DNA of 64,000 nucleotides. Source: Streptomyces sp. NBC_00536. GTDB taxonomy: Bacteria; Actinomycetota; Actinomycetes; Streptomycetales; Streptomycetaceae. The notes under the pieces are model-generated. The model searched no databases, was not told the DNA's origin, and saw only the letters and a list, made by a program, of their open reading frames with translations. The stretch covers positions 2,480,001 through 2,544,000 of the forward strand of contig NZ_CP107819.1 of the NCBI RefSeq assembly GCF_036346295.1, given 5' to 3'. A program made the translations under genes and the position numbers. Positions 25,552-34,038 of the stretch are shown piece by piece; positions within the stretch are counted from its first letter, which is position 1, and each line of letters opens with the position of its first letter.

Positions 25552-26859
25552 TCATCGACCGGCGCGGGCGGCCCGTTCGATGGCGGCCCGGTAGTGCACC
25601 ACGGTGCCCTGGGCGGCTCTGGCCCAGGTGAACCGGTCCAGCACCCGCGCGCGCCCGGCGCTGCCGAGGCGGGCCCGCAGCTGCGGATCGCCGAGCAGCC
25701 GGCCCAGCGCGGCGGCCAGCGCCCCCGCGTCACCGGGCGGCACGGCGAGGCAGGTCTCGCCGTCGGCGCCCGTCACCTCGGGGATCGCCCCGCCGGTGGT
25801 GGCCACCAGCGGGGTGCCGGTGGCCATCGCCTCGGCCGCCGGGAGCGAGAAGCCTTCGTAGAGGGAGGGCACGCAGGCGACCTGCGCGCTGCGCACGAGG
25901 TCGACGAGTTCGGTGTCGGTGATGCCCTTGACGAACTGGACCGCGTCTTCGAGCCCGTACTTCTCGATGGCCCGGGCGACCGGCCCGCGCTCGGCGCGCT
26001 TGCCGACGACGACGAGGTGCGCGCCGGGCTGCTCGGTGCGCAGCTTGGCGAGCGCCTCCACGAGGTGGACCAGGCCCTTGAGCGGTACGTCCGCACTGGA
26101 GGTGGTGACGATCCGGCCCGGGATCTCGGCGACGGACGGGTCCGGCGACCACAGGTCGGTGTCGGCGCCGATGTGCACGACGTGGATGCGGTCGTCCCGG
26201 ACGCCGAGGTGGTCGGCGATCTCCTGCTGTGAGGAACCGGAGACGGTCAGGACCGTGGGCAGCCGGCGGGCCACCCGGCCCTGCATGCGGGTGAAGCCGT
26301 ACCAACGGCGCACCGAGAGGCGCTTCTTGCGGTCCTTCGCGGCGGCAAGGTCGAGCTTCCGGTCCACCGTGATCGGGTGGTGGACGGTGGTGACCAGGGG
26401 TGCGCCCAGGTCGGCCAACAGGCCGTAGCCCAGGGTCTGGTTGTCGTGGATGACGTCGAACTCGCCGCGCCGGGCCGCCAGGTGGCGGCGGGCCCGCAGC
26501 GAGAAGGTCAGGGGTTCGGGGAAGCCACCGGTCCACATGGTGGCGACCTCCAGGGCGTCGATCCAGTCCCGGTACTCATCGCGCTTGGGGGTGCGGAAGG
26601 GGTCGGGGCTGCGGTAGAGGTCCAGGCTGGGCAGCTCGGTGAGCGTGGCGCCCGTGTCGAGCACCGGATAGGGCTGCGCGCCGATGACTTCGACGGAGTG
26701 CCCCAGGCGGACCAGCTCCCGCGCGAGGTGGCGGACGTAGACGCCCTGGCCACCGCAGAACGGGTTCCCCTTGTAGGTGAGGAGTGCGATGCGCAACGGG
26801 CGGTCGCCGTCAGTGGCGGAACCCACGAAAGGGCTCGTCACCATGGCCTCAGCGGTCAC
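25552..26859 (-). CDS. Glycosyltransferase family 4 (GT-B)
   Basis: 435 residues. The N-terminal donor half has LLTYKGNPFCGGQGVYVRHLARELVRLGHSVEVIG. The C-terminal half has the EX7E-type motif within SLYEGFSLPAAEAMATGTPLVAT and the GKR/VVVGKRAERG loop. GTG 26859 is chosen because AAGGGGG lies about six bases upstream; ATG 26844 is an alternative. It is the first gene of a three-gene minus-strand operon. A KstR-like operator lies 54 bp upstream in the gap shared with kstR, so the operon may belong to that regulon. The acceptor is unknown. Confidence 0.9.
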   Translation of the reverse strand: MTAEAMVTSPFVGSATDGDRPLRIALLTYKGNPFCGGQGVYVRHLARELVRLGHSVEVIGAQPYPVLDTGATLTELPSLDLYRSPDPFRTPKRDEYRDWIDALEVATMWTGGFPEPLTFSLRARRHLAARRGEFDVIHDNQTLGYGLLADLGAPLVTTVHHPITVDRKLDLAAAKDRKKRLSVRRWYGFTRMQGRVARRLPTVLTVSGSSQQEIADHLGVRDDRIHVVHIGADTDLWSPDPSVAEIPGRIVTTSSADVPLKGLVHLVEALAKLRTEQPGAHLVVVGKRAERGPVARAIEKYGLEDAVQFVKGITDTELVDLVRSAQVACVPSLYEGFSLPAAEAMATGTPLVATTGGAIPEVTGADGETCLAVPPGDAGALAAALGRLLGDPQLRARLGSAGRARVLDRFTWARAAQGTVVHYRAAIERAARAGR

Positions 26860-26912
26860 TCCCGGCCCCCTTCTCACTGCACTTTCGCCGGAGCGTAACC
26901 GCTCGGATAATG

Positions 26913-26926
26913 TAGAACAAGTTTCA
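26913..26926. promoter_or_regulatory. KstR-like operator between the GT4 operon and kstR
   Basis: TAGAACAAGTTTCA fits TNNAACNNGTTNNA exactly. It lies 54 bp upstream of the glycosyltransferase start and 129 bp upstream of kstR. In mycobacteria kstR is autoregulated from such a site. Confidence 0.7.
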
Positions 26927-27054
26927 GACTTGATCCGTTGAAGACCATTGAATCTACCGGCCGGAAACCACACCGTAAGAGCCGGAGCAGGTGATTCGCG
27001 CCACGGCTGACCCGCCTGCCATGCTGACCACGGAACAGCCTCGGAGCGGTGCGA

Positions 27055-27750
27055 ATGGATACCTCGGAACGCCACGGAACGGGACACATGACAGCGGAAG
27101 CCAAGGCCCTCGCCACGCCGGCGTCCCCGCCCCTGACGGAGCGGCAGGAAGCCCGCCGCCGCAGGATCCTGCACGCCAGCGCACAGCTGGCCAGCCGGGG
27201 CGGGTTCGACGCGGTCCAGATGCGGGAGGTCGCGGAGTCGTCCAGCGTCGCGCTGGGCACGCTGTACCGGTACTTCCCCTCCAAGGTGCACCTGCTGGTC
27301 GCGACCATGCAGGACCAGCTCCAGCACATGCACACCACCCTGCGCAAACGCCCCCCGGTCGCCGACAGCCCGGCCGAAGCCGTCGCGGAAACGCTCATGC
27401 GCGCCTTCCGCGCCCTCCAGCGCGAACCGCACCTGGCCGACGCCATGGTGCGCGCCCTGACCTTCGCGGACCGCAGCGTGAGCCCCGAGGTGGACACCGT
27501 CTCCCGGCTGACCACGGCGATCATCCTGGACGCGATGGGCCTGGACGCCCCGCCCACGGCCGAACAGCTCTCGGCGGTCCGCGTCATCGAGCACACCTGG
27601 CACTCGGCCCTGATCACCTGGCTCTCGGGCCGCGCGTCGATCGCCCAGGTGAAGATCGACATCGAAACGGTCTGCCGCCTGATCGACCTGACGGTCCCGG
27701 CCCCGCGGGCGGGGTCGGGGCCCACAGGTTCGGCTGAAACCGGGCGGTAG
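27055..27750 (+). CDS. kstR: TetR family regulator, KstR-like (sterol catabolism repressor)
   Basis: 231 residues. The TetR helix-turn-helix is complete: RRRRILHASAQLASRGGFDAVQMREVAESSSVALGTLYRYFPSKVHLLVA. The recognition region and the following QDQLQHMHTTLRKRPP closely recall mycobacterial KstR, which represses cholesterol catabolism genes and is released by 3-oxo-cholest-4-en-26-oyl-CoA. ATG 27055 has GGAG eight bases upstream. KstR-type operators occur beside it and at 2.24, 6.16, 30.45, 30.57 and 40.5-40.6 kb. Identity as KstR is by sequence recall plus these operators. Confidence 0.82.
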   Translation: MDTSERHGTGHMTAEAKALATPASPPLTERQEARRRRILHASAQLASRGGFDAVQMREVAESSSVALGTLYRYFPSKVHLLVATMQDQLQHMHTTLRKRPPVADSPAEAVAETLMRAFRALQREPHLADAMVRALTFADRSVSPEVDTVSRLTTAIILDAMGLDAPPTAEQLSAVRVIEHTWHSALITWLSGRASIAQVKIDIETVCRLIDLTVPAPRAGSGPTGSAETGR

Positions 27751-27759
27751 GAGGGGCCC

Positions 27760-28690
27760 GGCTGCGCCGGGTGCGGCTTCGCCGCAGAGGCGGTGGCTTC
27801 GGGCGTCCGGGGTCAGGGAGGTTCCGGGGGCTGCCCGCCAGTTCAACTGTCTCTTCGCGGTGCCGCGCCCTGTCAAGGGCGCTCCCTGCGGTCGCGTCGC
27901 TACGCGATGGCCTACGGCCACCCTTGACAGGGCACGTCCCCACGAAAAGCCAAGAACTGTCGGGCGGCCCCCGGGGGAAGGCATGGGGGACCTGGTCCCA
28001 TCGGCCACATCTTGATCACCGGCCCAGGGTCTGGGTGAGCCCAAGCCGCGCCCTCCGGGCGAACAGGCAACAGACGACAAGCAACAAGCACGCGGGCAGA
28101 TCGCTACACAGTTGCGCTCGGGGAGGCGTCTGCGGGCTGTTTGCGCCTGGAACTTCGCTCAGGCCGAAGTGGAGACGGGTCAAGCGGTCGTCCGCCCCAA
28201 GATAGGGGCTCCAAAGCGCCACAAAAGGGGCATCTTGGAGGGGTGTTGAGTGTCGGGGGCAGCTTGACCCGACTCCATGCTCGTCCAGCCGAGCTTTCGG
28301 CCTTCCCGCACCGTCCACCAGCCCAAAACGGGCCGCAGACGCCGCCCCCAGAGGAGCGCGTAGCGATATAGGTGCGGCTTGTCGCTTGTCCGCCCGGAGG
28401 GCGCGGCTTGGCCGCACCCGGGACCGGGCCCGCCCGCTCCCACCCCTGGATCGTGGATCAGGTCCCCCATGCCTTCCCCCGGGGGCCGCCCGACAGTTCT
28501 TGGCTTTTCGTGACGGGGTGGTCTGTCAAGGGTGGCCGAAGGCCATCGCGAAGCGACGCGACGAAGGAGCGCCCTTGACAGGCCGCACCGGCACGAAGAG
28601 ACAGTTGAACTGGCGGGCAGCCCCCGGAACCTCCCCGACCCCGGACGCTCGGAACGAACCCCCCGCGGCGCAGCCGCGCCCCGGCGCCAG
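27760..28690. repeat. Large imperfect palindrome (~930 bp) without a convincing gene
   Basis: The left arm (27803-27996) and right arm (28458-28648) are inverted copies. Both contain TTCAACTGTCTCTTCG, CTGTCAAGGGCGCTCC, CCCTTGACAG and CACGAAAAGCCAAGAACTGT, and both end in GGGGGAAGGCATGGGGGACC. Inside, 28042-28150 and 28320-28411 are again inverted copies (CAAGCCGCGCCCTCCGGGCG), and weaker symmetry reaches a centre near 28225. Within each outer arm CTGTCAAGGG and CCCTTGACAG form a nested hairpin. Short open frames cross it but lack codon bias, ribosome sites and domains. It separates kstR from the ferredoxin gene. Confidence 0.85.
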
Positions 28691-28695
28691 CCGGG

Positions 28696-28929
28696 TTACT
28701 CCTCCGGTGGGAACACCAGCTCCCCGCTCCCCGCCAAGGTGATCGTGATGGCCTCGACCGGGCAGCCCTCGGCCGCTGTGAGGACCGGTTCGCTGGCGTC
28801 CGTATCCGGCGTGCTCGGGTGGGACTGGCGGGCCGAGTCCAGGGTGAAGCCCGTGGGGGCATGGTTCACGCACATGCCCGATCCGATGCAGACACCTCTG
28901 TCCACCTCTACGTGCCAGCGGTCCCCCAT
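28696..28929 (-). CDS. Small [3Fe-4S]-type ferredoxin
   Basis: 77 residues. Cys ligands are seen in VCIGSGMCVNHAP and EGCPVEAI; with three Cys and CIGSGMC rather than CxxCxxC, a [3Fe-4S] cluster is expected. Such ferredoxins donate electrons to actinobacterial P450s, and a cyp125-like P450 is in this window. The ATG overlaps the stop of the aldehyde dehydrogenase gene (TGATG), so the two are translationally coupled; a GTG one codon earlier is also possible. Confidence 0.88.
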   Translation of the reverse strand: MGDRWHVEVDRGVCIGSGMCVNHAPTGFTLDSARQSHPSTPDTDASEPVLTAAEGCPVEAITITLAGSGELVFPPEE

Positions 28930-30407
28930 CACTCCCCACCTTCGGTGACCGGCGCCTGGTACCCGCCCGGCAGGCAGATCATCTTCGCTTCCAGGTACTC
29001 GCTCAGGCCCTCCGGGCCGAACTCACGGCCCAGACCACTGTTCTTGTAGCCGCCGAACGGGCCGAGCATGTCCAGGCTGAAGGTGTTCACGTTGAAGACG
29101 CCCGTGCGGATCCGGCGGCCGAAGTCGATGCCGTGCTCGACGTCGCCGGTCCAGACGCTGCCGCTCAGGCCGAACTCCGAGTCGTTGGCGATCCGTACGG
29201 CATCGGCCTCGTCGCCGTACGGGATCAGGCAGACGACCGGTCCGAAGATCTCCTCGCGGGCGATCCTCATGGAGTTGTCGACGTCCCCGAAGAGCGTCGG
29301 CTCGACGTACCAGCCCTGGTCCATGCCCGCCGGGCGCCCGCCGCCGGTGAGGATCTTGGCGCCCTCCTCCTGGCCGATCTTGATGTAGTCGAAGGAGCGC
29401 TGCTGCTGCCGCTTGGCCACCAGCGGGCCGAGCTGGGTCGCCGGGTCCAGCGGGTCGCCGACGACCAGGGCCCCGGCTGCCGCGGCGAGGGCCTCGGCGA
29501 TCTCGTCGTAGCGGCTGCGGGGGGCCAGTACGCGGGTCTGGGCCACGCACGCCTGTCCGTTGTTCATCCAGGCGGCCGGGACGATCCCGGCGATGGTGCT
29601 CTCCAGGTCGGCGTCCGGGAGGATCACGGCGGCGGACTTGCCGCCGAGTTCCAGGGTGACCCGGGTGAGGTTGCGGGCGGCGACCTCCATGACGCGCTTG
29701 CCCGCCGCGACGGAGCCGGTGAAGGCGACCTTGTCGATCCCCGGGTGCCCGACCAGGTACTCGCTGACCTCGCGGTCGGCGGGCAGGATCGACAGCACGC
29801 CCTCCGGCAGCCCGGCCTCGCGGGCGATGTCGGCGAGGATGTACGAGTCGAGCGGCGCTTCCGGTGACGGCTTGAGGATGACGGTGCAGCCGCTCAGCAG
29901 CGCGGGCGCCAGTTTCGCCGCGGCCACGAACTGCGGGACGTTCCAGGGGATGACGGCCGCGACCACGCCCACCGGCTCGCGCCGGACCAGGATCGGACTG
30001 AGCGCTCCCTGGCGGTGCTCCTCGTACGGGAAGGCGCGGGCGACCGTGATGGCGGCGTCGTAGACCATCATCGGGCCGAGCGCCTGGGCGAGCACGCTCC
30101 AGGAGTACGGCGATCCGTTCTGGGAGCTGATCGAGCGGGCGATCTCCTCGTGCCGGACGGCGATCGCGTCCTTGATCCGGGCGACGACCTCGATCCGCTC
30201 GTCCAGGGACATGCGGGGCCAGGGGCCTTCGTCGAAGGCCTTGCGGGCGACGGCGACGGCGCGGTCGACGTCCGCCCGGGAGGCGTGCGGTACGCGGCCG
30301 ATGACCTGCTCGGTGTGGGGCGAGACGATGTCGATGGTGTCGCTGCCCAGCGGGTCGGTCCATTCGCCGCCGATGAACAGCTTTCCGTGTTCCACGAGCT
30401 CGGTCAT
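28929..30407 (-). CDS. NAD(P)-dependent aldehyde dehydrogenase
   Basis: 492 residues, normal for the superfamily. Catalytic Glu254 (LELGGKSA) and Cys287 (NNGQACVAQTR) are present, with the cofactor loop FTGSVAAGKRV and the late EEIFGPVVCLIPY. ATG 30407 follows a GGAGG ribosome site. It is upstream of the ferredoxin in a two-gene operon. Imperfect KstR-like sites lie 40-55 bp upstream of the start. In this setting it may oxidise a sterol side-chain aldehyde, but the family is broad. Confidence 0.9.
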   Translation of the reverse strand: MTELVEHGKLFIGGEWTDPLGSDTIDIVSPHTEQVIGRVPHASRADVDRAVAVARKAFDEGPWPRMSLDERIEVVARIKDAIAVRHEEIARSISSQNGSPYSWSVLAQALGPMMVYDAAITVARAFPYEEHRQGALSPILVRREPVGVVAAVIPWNVPQFVAAAKLAPALLSGCTVILKPSPEAPLDSYILADIAREAGLPEGVLSILPADREVSEYLVGHPGIDKVAFTGSVAAGKRVMEVAARNLTRVTLELGGKSAAVILPDADLESTIAGIVPAAWMNNGQACVAQTRVLAPRSRYDEIAEALAAAAGALVVGDPLDPATQLGPLVAKRQQQRSFDYIKIGQEEGAKILTGGGRPAGMDQGWYVEPTLFGDVDNSMRIAREEIFGPVVCLIPYGDEADAVRIANDSEFGLSGSVWTGDVEHGIDFGRRIRTGVFNVNTFSLDMLGPFGGYKNSGLGREFGPEGLSEYLEAKMICLPGGYQAPVTEGGE

Positions 30408-30440
30408 GGCTGATGCCTCCTGCGGTTCAGAACCGGATGC

Positions 30441-30470
30441 CAGAACTGATACCAGTTCTAGTTCCAGGAG
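30441..30470. promoter_or_regulatory. Imperfect KstR-like operator upstream of the aldehyde dehydrogenase
   Basis: AGAACT and AGTTCT form an inverted repeat with a 6-bp spacer at 30442-30459, and TGATACCAGTTCTA (30447-30460) differs from TNNAACNNGTTNNA by one core base. The same AAC-to-TAC change occurs in the site upstream of the fadA5-like gene. Confidence 0.5.
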
Positions 30471-30572
30471 TCCACGGCGCGGACAGAACACCGCCCGGAG
30501 GGCGGGGAGAGATCGGCAACGGATCCGACGACTGGTCAGGAAGCCGCGAAGATGGTCGACTTGGGCTACTAC

Positions 30573-30586
30573 TGGAACAAGTTCTT
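30573..30586. promoter_or_regulatory. KstR-like operator upstream of the MBL-fold gene
   Basis: TGGAACAAGTTCTT has the intact GAACNNGTTC core and differs from the consensus only at the last base. It lies 35 bp before the MBL-fold start. Confidence 0.5.
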
Positions 30587-30620
30587 GTCAGTGAGTCTGA
30601 GGGAGTCTGGGGGCCAGCAC

Positions 30621-31742
30621 ATGCCGGCAGAAACGGCAGGAACAGCGGGAGCAGGGGGAGCCGGGGGAACAGCGGGAGCAGGGGGAACAGCGGGAGCGAC
30701 GCAGCCCCCCGATGTCACCGATCACGGCGGTGGCGTCTGGGGCATTAAGGTCCCCATCCCCGACAATCCGCTCGGCCACACCCTCGTCCACGTCGTCGAG
30801 ACCGGCCGTGGTCCCGTCCTCGTCGACACCGGATGGGACGACCCCGACTCCTGGGACACCCTCGTCGCCGGGCTCGGCGCACTCGGCATCCCGATCGCCG
30901 ACGTCCACGGCGTGGTCATCACCCACCACCACCCCGACCACCACGGCCTGTCCGGCCGGGTGCGGGAGGCCTCCGGGGCCTGGATCGCGATGCACGCCGC
31001 CGACACCGAGGTCGTCGTGCGCACCCGCGGCTCCGACCCGGGCGTCTGGCTCGACTACATGAGCGGGAAACTGCTCGCCGCGGGCGCCCCCGACGAGCAC
31101 ATCGCCCCGCTGCGCGCCGCCCGCGAGAGCGGCCGCATGCGCACCCTGCCCGGCATGCACGCGGCGGTCCCGGACCGCGAGATCGTCCCCGGCGAGCTGC
31201 TCCCGCTGGCCGGGCGCAGGCTGCGCGCGATCTGGACCCCGGGCCACACCCCCGGGCACGTCTGCCTGCACCTGGAGGAGGAGCACCCCGCGCACCTCCC
31301 CGGCAACGGCCGCCTCTTCTCCGGTGACCACCTGCTGCCCGGCATCTCCCCGCACATCGGGCTGTACGAGGCCCCCGAGGACCTGATGGCCACCGACCCC
31401 CTCGGCGACTACCTCGACTCCCTCGAACGCATCGGCCGCCTCGAACCGGCCGAGGTGCTCCCGGCCCACCAGCACGCCTTCACCGACGCTCCGGCCCGGG
31501 TCCGCGAGCTGCTGGCGCACCACGAGGAGCGCCTGGTGGGCCTGTGGGAGCTGCTCGCGCGGCCGTTGACCCCGTGGGAGCTGGCCGAGCGGATGGAGTG
31601 GAACCGCCCCTGGGCGCAGATCCCGTACGGCTCCCGCAACATCGCCGTGTCGGAGGCCGAGGCGCACCTGCGGCGGCTGGTGAAGCAGGGGCGCGCCGAG
31701 GCCGTTCCGGGCAGCGACCCGGTGACGTACCGGGCCCTGTGA
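30621..31742 (+). CDS. MBL-fold metallo-hydrolase
   Basis: 373 residues. The metal-binding motif is H102xH104xD106H107 in THHHPDHHGL, with downstream WTPGHTPGHVCLH and FSGDHLLPGISPH. The C-terminal ~80 residues (LLARPLTPWELAERM...AEAHLRRLVKQGRAE) look like the winged-helix extension found in many actinobacterial MBL proteins. Residues 6-26 are a Gly/Ala/Thr repeat (TAGAGG-type) encoded by a GC-rich DNA repeat. ATG 30621 is preferred because GGGGG lies upstream. It is divergent from the aldehyde dehydrogenase; a thioester hydrolase role is possible. Confidence 0.88.
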   Translation: MPAETAGTAGAGGAGGTAGAGGTAGATQPPDVTDHGGGVWGIKVPIPDNPLGHTLVHVVETGRGPVLVDTGWDDPDSWDTLVAGLGALGIPIADVHGVVITHHHPDHHGLSGRVREASGAWIAMHAADTEVVVRTRGSDPGVWLDYMSGKLLAAGAPDEHIAPLRAARESGRMRTLPGMHAAVPDREIVPGELLPLAGRRLRAIWTPGHTPGHVCLHLEEEHPAHLPGNGRLFSGDHLLPGISPHIGLYEAPEDLMATDPLGDYLDSLERIGRLEPAEVLPAHQHAFTDAPARVRELLAHHEERLVGLWELLARPLTPWELAERMEWNRPWAQIPYGSRNIAVSEAEAHLRRLVKQGRAEAVPGSDPVTYRAL

Positions 31743-31879
31743 CGCGTGCTGTGACGCGCGCTGCGAACGGGAGCGGGAGGCGCGCGACGCGAGGAAGCGG
31801 AGGCGGTCGGCAAGGTGGCCGGTAAGGGGCGCACCAGCCCGCCGCCACCCGGTGCGCGGGCCGCGGGCCGGTAGAGTGA

Positions 31880-32065
31880 CCGGGTCGTCAACACTTCCGT
31901 ACGGGGGGAAGCCGGTGCGAATCCGGCGCTGACCCGCAACCGTGTCCCGCCCCGGCACCGCCGGGCGGGGAGCCGGATTGCCCCGTGGCGGAGGTGCGCG
32001 GCTCGCGCCGCCGGGTCCTCCGGTGGCCGGCACCGTCGAGGTAAACGGAGCCGGAGCCCGGTACT
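31880..32065 (+). ncRNA. Cobalamin (B12) riboswitch
   Basis: The conserved B12-box region GAAGCCGGTGCGAATCCGGC is at 31908-31927, followed by CGCTGACCCGCAACCGT, a GC-rich variable stem and GAGCCGGA. This is the diagnostic core of cobalamin riboswitches. The expression platform probably extends to the ribosome site GGAGAGG at 32093-32099. It should repress the downstream barrel-protein/ECF operon when cobalamin is abundant. Ends are approximate. Confidence 0.9.
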
Positions 32066-32113
32066 CCCCGTGCCTGCCTCCCGTTCCCCTGCAGGAGAGG
32101 CACCCGCCCCACC

Positions 32114-33352
32114 ATGAACGTCCGCCGTAGCGCCGCCACGCTCGCCGCCTCCGCCGTGCTCTGCGTGGGCGCCGCTCCCGCCGCCCTCGCCGCCCCCTCG
32201 CCGTCACCGGCTCCCGTGATCCCCTCCGGGCTGTTCGGCAAGAACGACCCGACCTACGACGGCGTCTGGCGCCAGTCCTTCGCCCTGCTCGCGCAGCAGA
32301 CGGTCGGCGTGCGGCCCGCGCCGCAGGCCGTCGAGTGGCTGACCGGCCAGCAGTGCGCGGACGGTGCCTTCGCCGCGTTCCGCGCGGATGCGGGTGCGGC
32401 CTGCGACGCGAAGACGCTGCGCGACACGAACGCCACCGCCGTCGCGGTGCAGGCCCTGAAGGCGCTGGGCGGCCATGACGAGGCCGTCAAGAAGGGCGCC
32501 GGCTGGCTGAAGTCCGTACAGAACGAGGACGGCGGCTGGGCCTACAACCCGGGCAGCCCGAGCGAGGGCAGCTCCACGCCCGTCGTGATCAGCGCGCTGG
32601 TCGCGGCCGGGGAGAACCCGGCCGAGGTGAAGTCGAAGGCGGGCAAGTCGGCCTCCGAGGCGCTCCTCTCCTTCCAGCTGGGCTGCTCGGCCGAGCCCGC
32701 CGCCGACCGCGGCGCCTTCGGCTACCTGCCGCAGGACGGCAAGCTCGACGCGAACGCCGACGCCTCGGCCGCCGCGGTGCTCGCCGCGCTCGGCAAGGGC
32801 CCGGTCGTGGCCCCGGCCGCCGCGGACACCCCCGCCGCGGCGCTGGAGTGCCCGGCCGGGGCGAAGGACCCGGCGGCCGCCGCCCAGGGCGCGGCCGGAT
32901 ATCTGGCCGAGGCCCTCAAGAAGGACGGTCACCTGACCGTGAAGACCCCGGGCTCCGACGCGGTCACCCCGGACGTCGGCAACACCGCCGACGCCGTGAT
33001 CGCGCTGGCCGCCGCCGGGCACAAGCAGTCCGCCGCGGGCGCGCTGGAGTGGCTCAAGGGCAACACCGCCGAGTGGTCCAAGGGCAACCCGGCCGCCCTC
33101 GCCACGCTGATCCTGACCGCGCACGCCACGGGCAACGACCCGAAGGCCTTCGGCGGCGCCGACCTGGTGTCCGCGCTGAACGCGACCGGCCCGGCGGACA
33201 CGGCCACGGCAACCCCGAAGCCGAAGGCATCCGACGCGGGTTCTTCCTCATCCTCGAACGGGAACGTCTGGTGGATCATCGGCGCGGGTGCCGCGGCCGG
33301 TGTGGGCATCGGCATCCTGCTGAGCGGCCGCAAGAAGAAGCAGCAGCTGTGA
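32114..33352 (+). CDS. Secreted, membrane-anchored prenyltransferase-like barrel protein; candidate B12-capture protein
   Basis: 412 residues. A signal peptide (to about ALAAPS, residue 30) is followed by tandem helix-pair repeats: WLTGQQCADGAFAAF, ALKALGGHDEAVKKGAGWLK, SVQNEDGGWAYNPG, DTNATAVAVQAL, GNTADAVIALAAAG. These resemble squalene-cyclase/prenyltransferase repeats, the fold also used by transcobalamin and intrinsic factor. A low-complexity Thr/Pro/Lys/Ser linker leads to a C-terminal transmembrane anchor (VWWIIGAGAAAGVGIGILL) with an RKKK tail. The cyclase catalytic motif is absent. Being first behind the B12 riboswitch and ahead of the ECF transporter genes suggests cobalamin binding; this is inference. 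Confidence 0.8.
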   Translation: MNVRRSAATLAASAVLCVGAAPAALAAPSPSPAPVIPSGLFGKNDPTYDGVWRQSFALLAQQTVGVRPAPQAVEWLTGQQCADGAFAAFRADAGAACDAKTLRDTNATAVAVQALKALGGHDEAVKKGAGWLKSVQNEDGGWAYNPGSPSEGSSTPVVISALVAAGENPAEVKSKAGKSASEALLSFQLGCSAEPAADRGAFGYLPQDGKLDANADASAAAVLAALGKGPVVAPAAADTPAAALECPAGAKDPAAAAQGAAGYLAEALKKDGHLTVKTPGSDAVTPDVGNTADAVIALAAAGHKQSAAGALEWLKGNTAEWSKGNPAALATLILTAHATGNDPKAFGGADLVSALNATGPADTATATPKPKASDAGSSSSSNGNVWWIIGAGAAAGVGIGILLSGRKKKQQL

Positions 33353-34038
33353 TCCGCGGCCGCACCGTACCGTCCGCCCTGTCGCTTCCGGTGGCCTTCG
33401 CCATCGCGCTGGGCATGGTGCTGACCCTGCTGAGCGCCGCGCCCGCGCTGGCGGCCGGTTACCGGTACTGGTCCTTCTGGGACGGTACGGGCGGCACGTG
33501 GACGTATGCCACCCAGGGCGCCTCCCTGGTCCGGCCCAAGGACGGCTCGGTCCAGGGGTTCCGCTTCGCGGTCAGCCAGGACGCGGCCGACCAGTCGGCG
33601 AAGCCGCGCGCCGCCGCCGACTTCGGGGCGATCTGCTCCGGCACGGCCGCGGTCGAGGGCCGCAAGCGGGTCGCCCTGGTCGTCGACTTCGGCGTCCCGG
33701 CGGACGCCCCGTCCGGCGAGACCCCGCCGCAGGACGCGCCGCGCACGGCCTGCGCGGTGGTGGCCCCGGACGCGACGGCCGCCGATGCGCTGGCGGAGGT
33801 GGCGAAGCCGCTGCGGTACAACAGCTCCGCGCTGCTGTGCGCGATCTCCGGCTATCCGAAGCAGGGCTGCGGTGACCAGGTCGGCGCGGCCGAACCGCAC
33901 CCATCGGCCTCCGCCTCCGCTTCCGCGTCGTCCGACACCGGAAGCGGCCCCTCCGTGGGCCTGCTGGCAGGCATCGCGGCCGTCATCACCCTGGCCGCGG
34001 CCGCCACCTGGCAATCCCGCCGCCGCCGAACCCAGTGA
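33349..34038 (+). CDS. Small secreted membrane-anchored protein of the B12 operon
   Basis: 229 residues. The signal peptide ends near PALAAG, and the mature domain starts YRYWSFWDGTGGTWTYATQG and contains four Cys (ICSG, TACAVV, LLCAISG, QGCGDQ) that may form disulfides. A Ser/Ala linker and a transmembrane anchor (VGLLAGIAAVITLAAAATW) with an Arg-rich tail follow. The pattern corresponds to an uncharacterised family known from S. coelicolor SCO2322 (from memory). The GTG start overlaps the preceding stop and its own stop overlaps the EcfT start, so it is tightly coupled. Confidence 0.75.
   Translation: MIRGRTVPSALSLPVAFAIALGMVLTLLSAAPALAAGYRYWSFWDGTGGTWTYATQGASLVRPKDGSVQGFRFAVSQDAADQSAKPRAAADFGAICSGTAAVEGRKRVALVVDFGVPADAPSGETPPQDAPRTACAVVAPDATAADALAEVAKPLRYNSSALLCAISGYPKQGCGDQVGAAEPHPSASASASASSDTGSGPSVGLLAGIAAVITLAAAATWQSRRRRTQ

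Noticed and set aside
27991-28417. Short open frames (for example ~133 codons on the minus strand) inside the large palindrome
   Set aside because: They have no ribosome site, no domain and no coding bias, and they cross the symmetric arms in different frames; they are by-products of GC-rich sequence.
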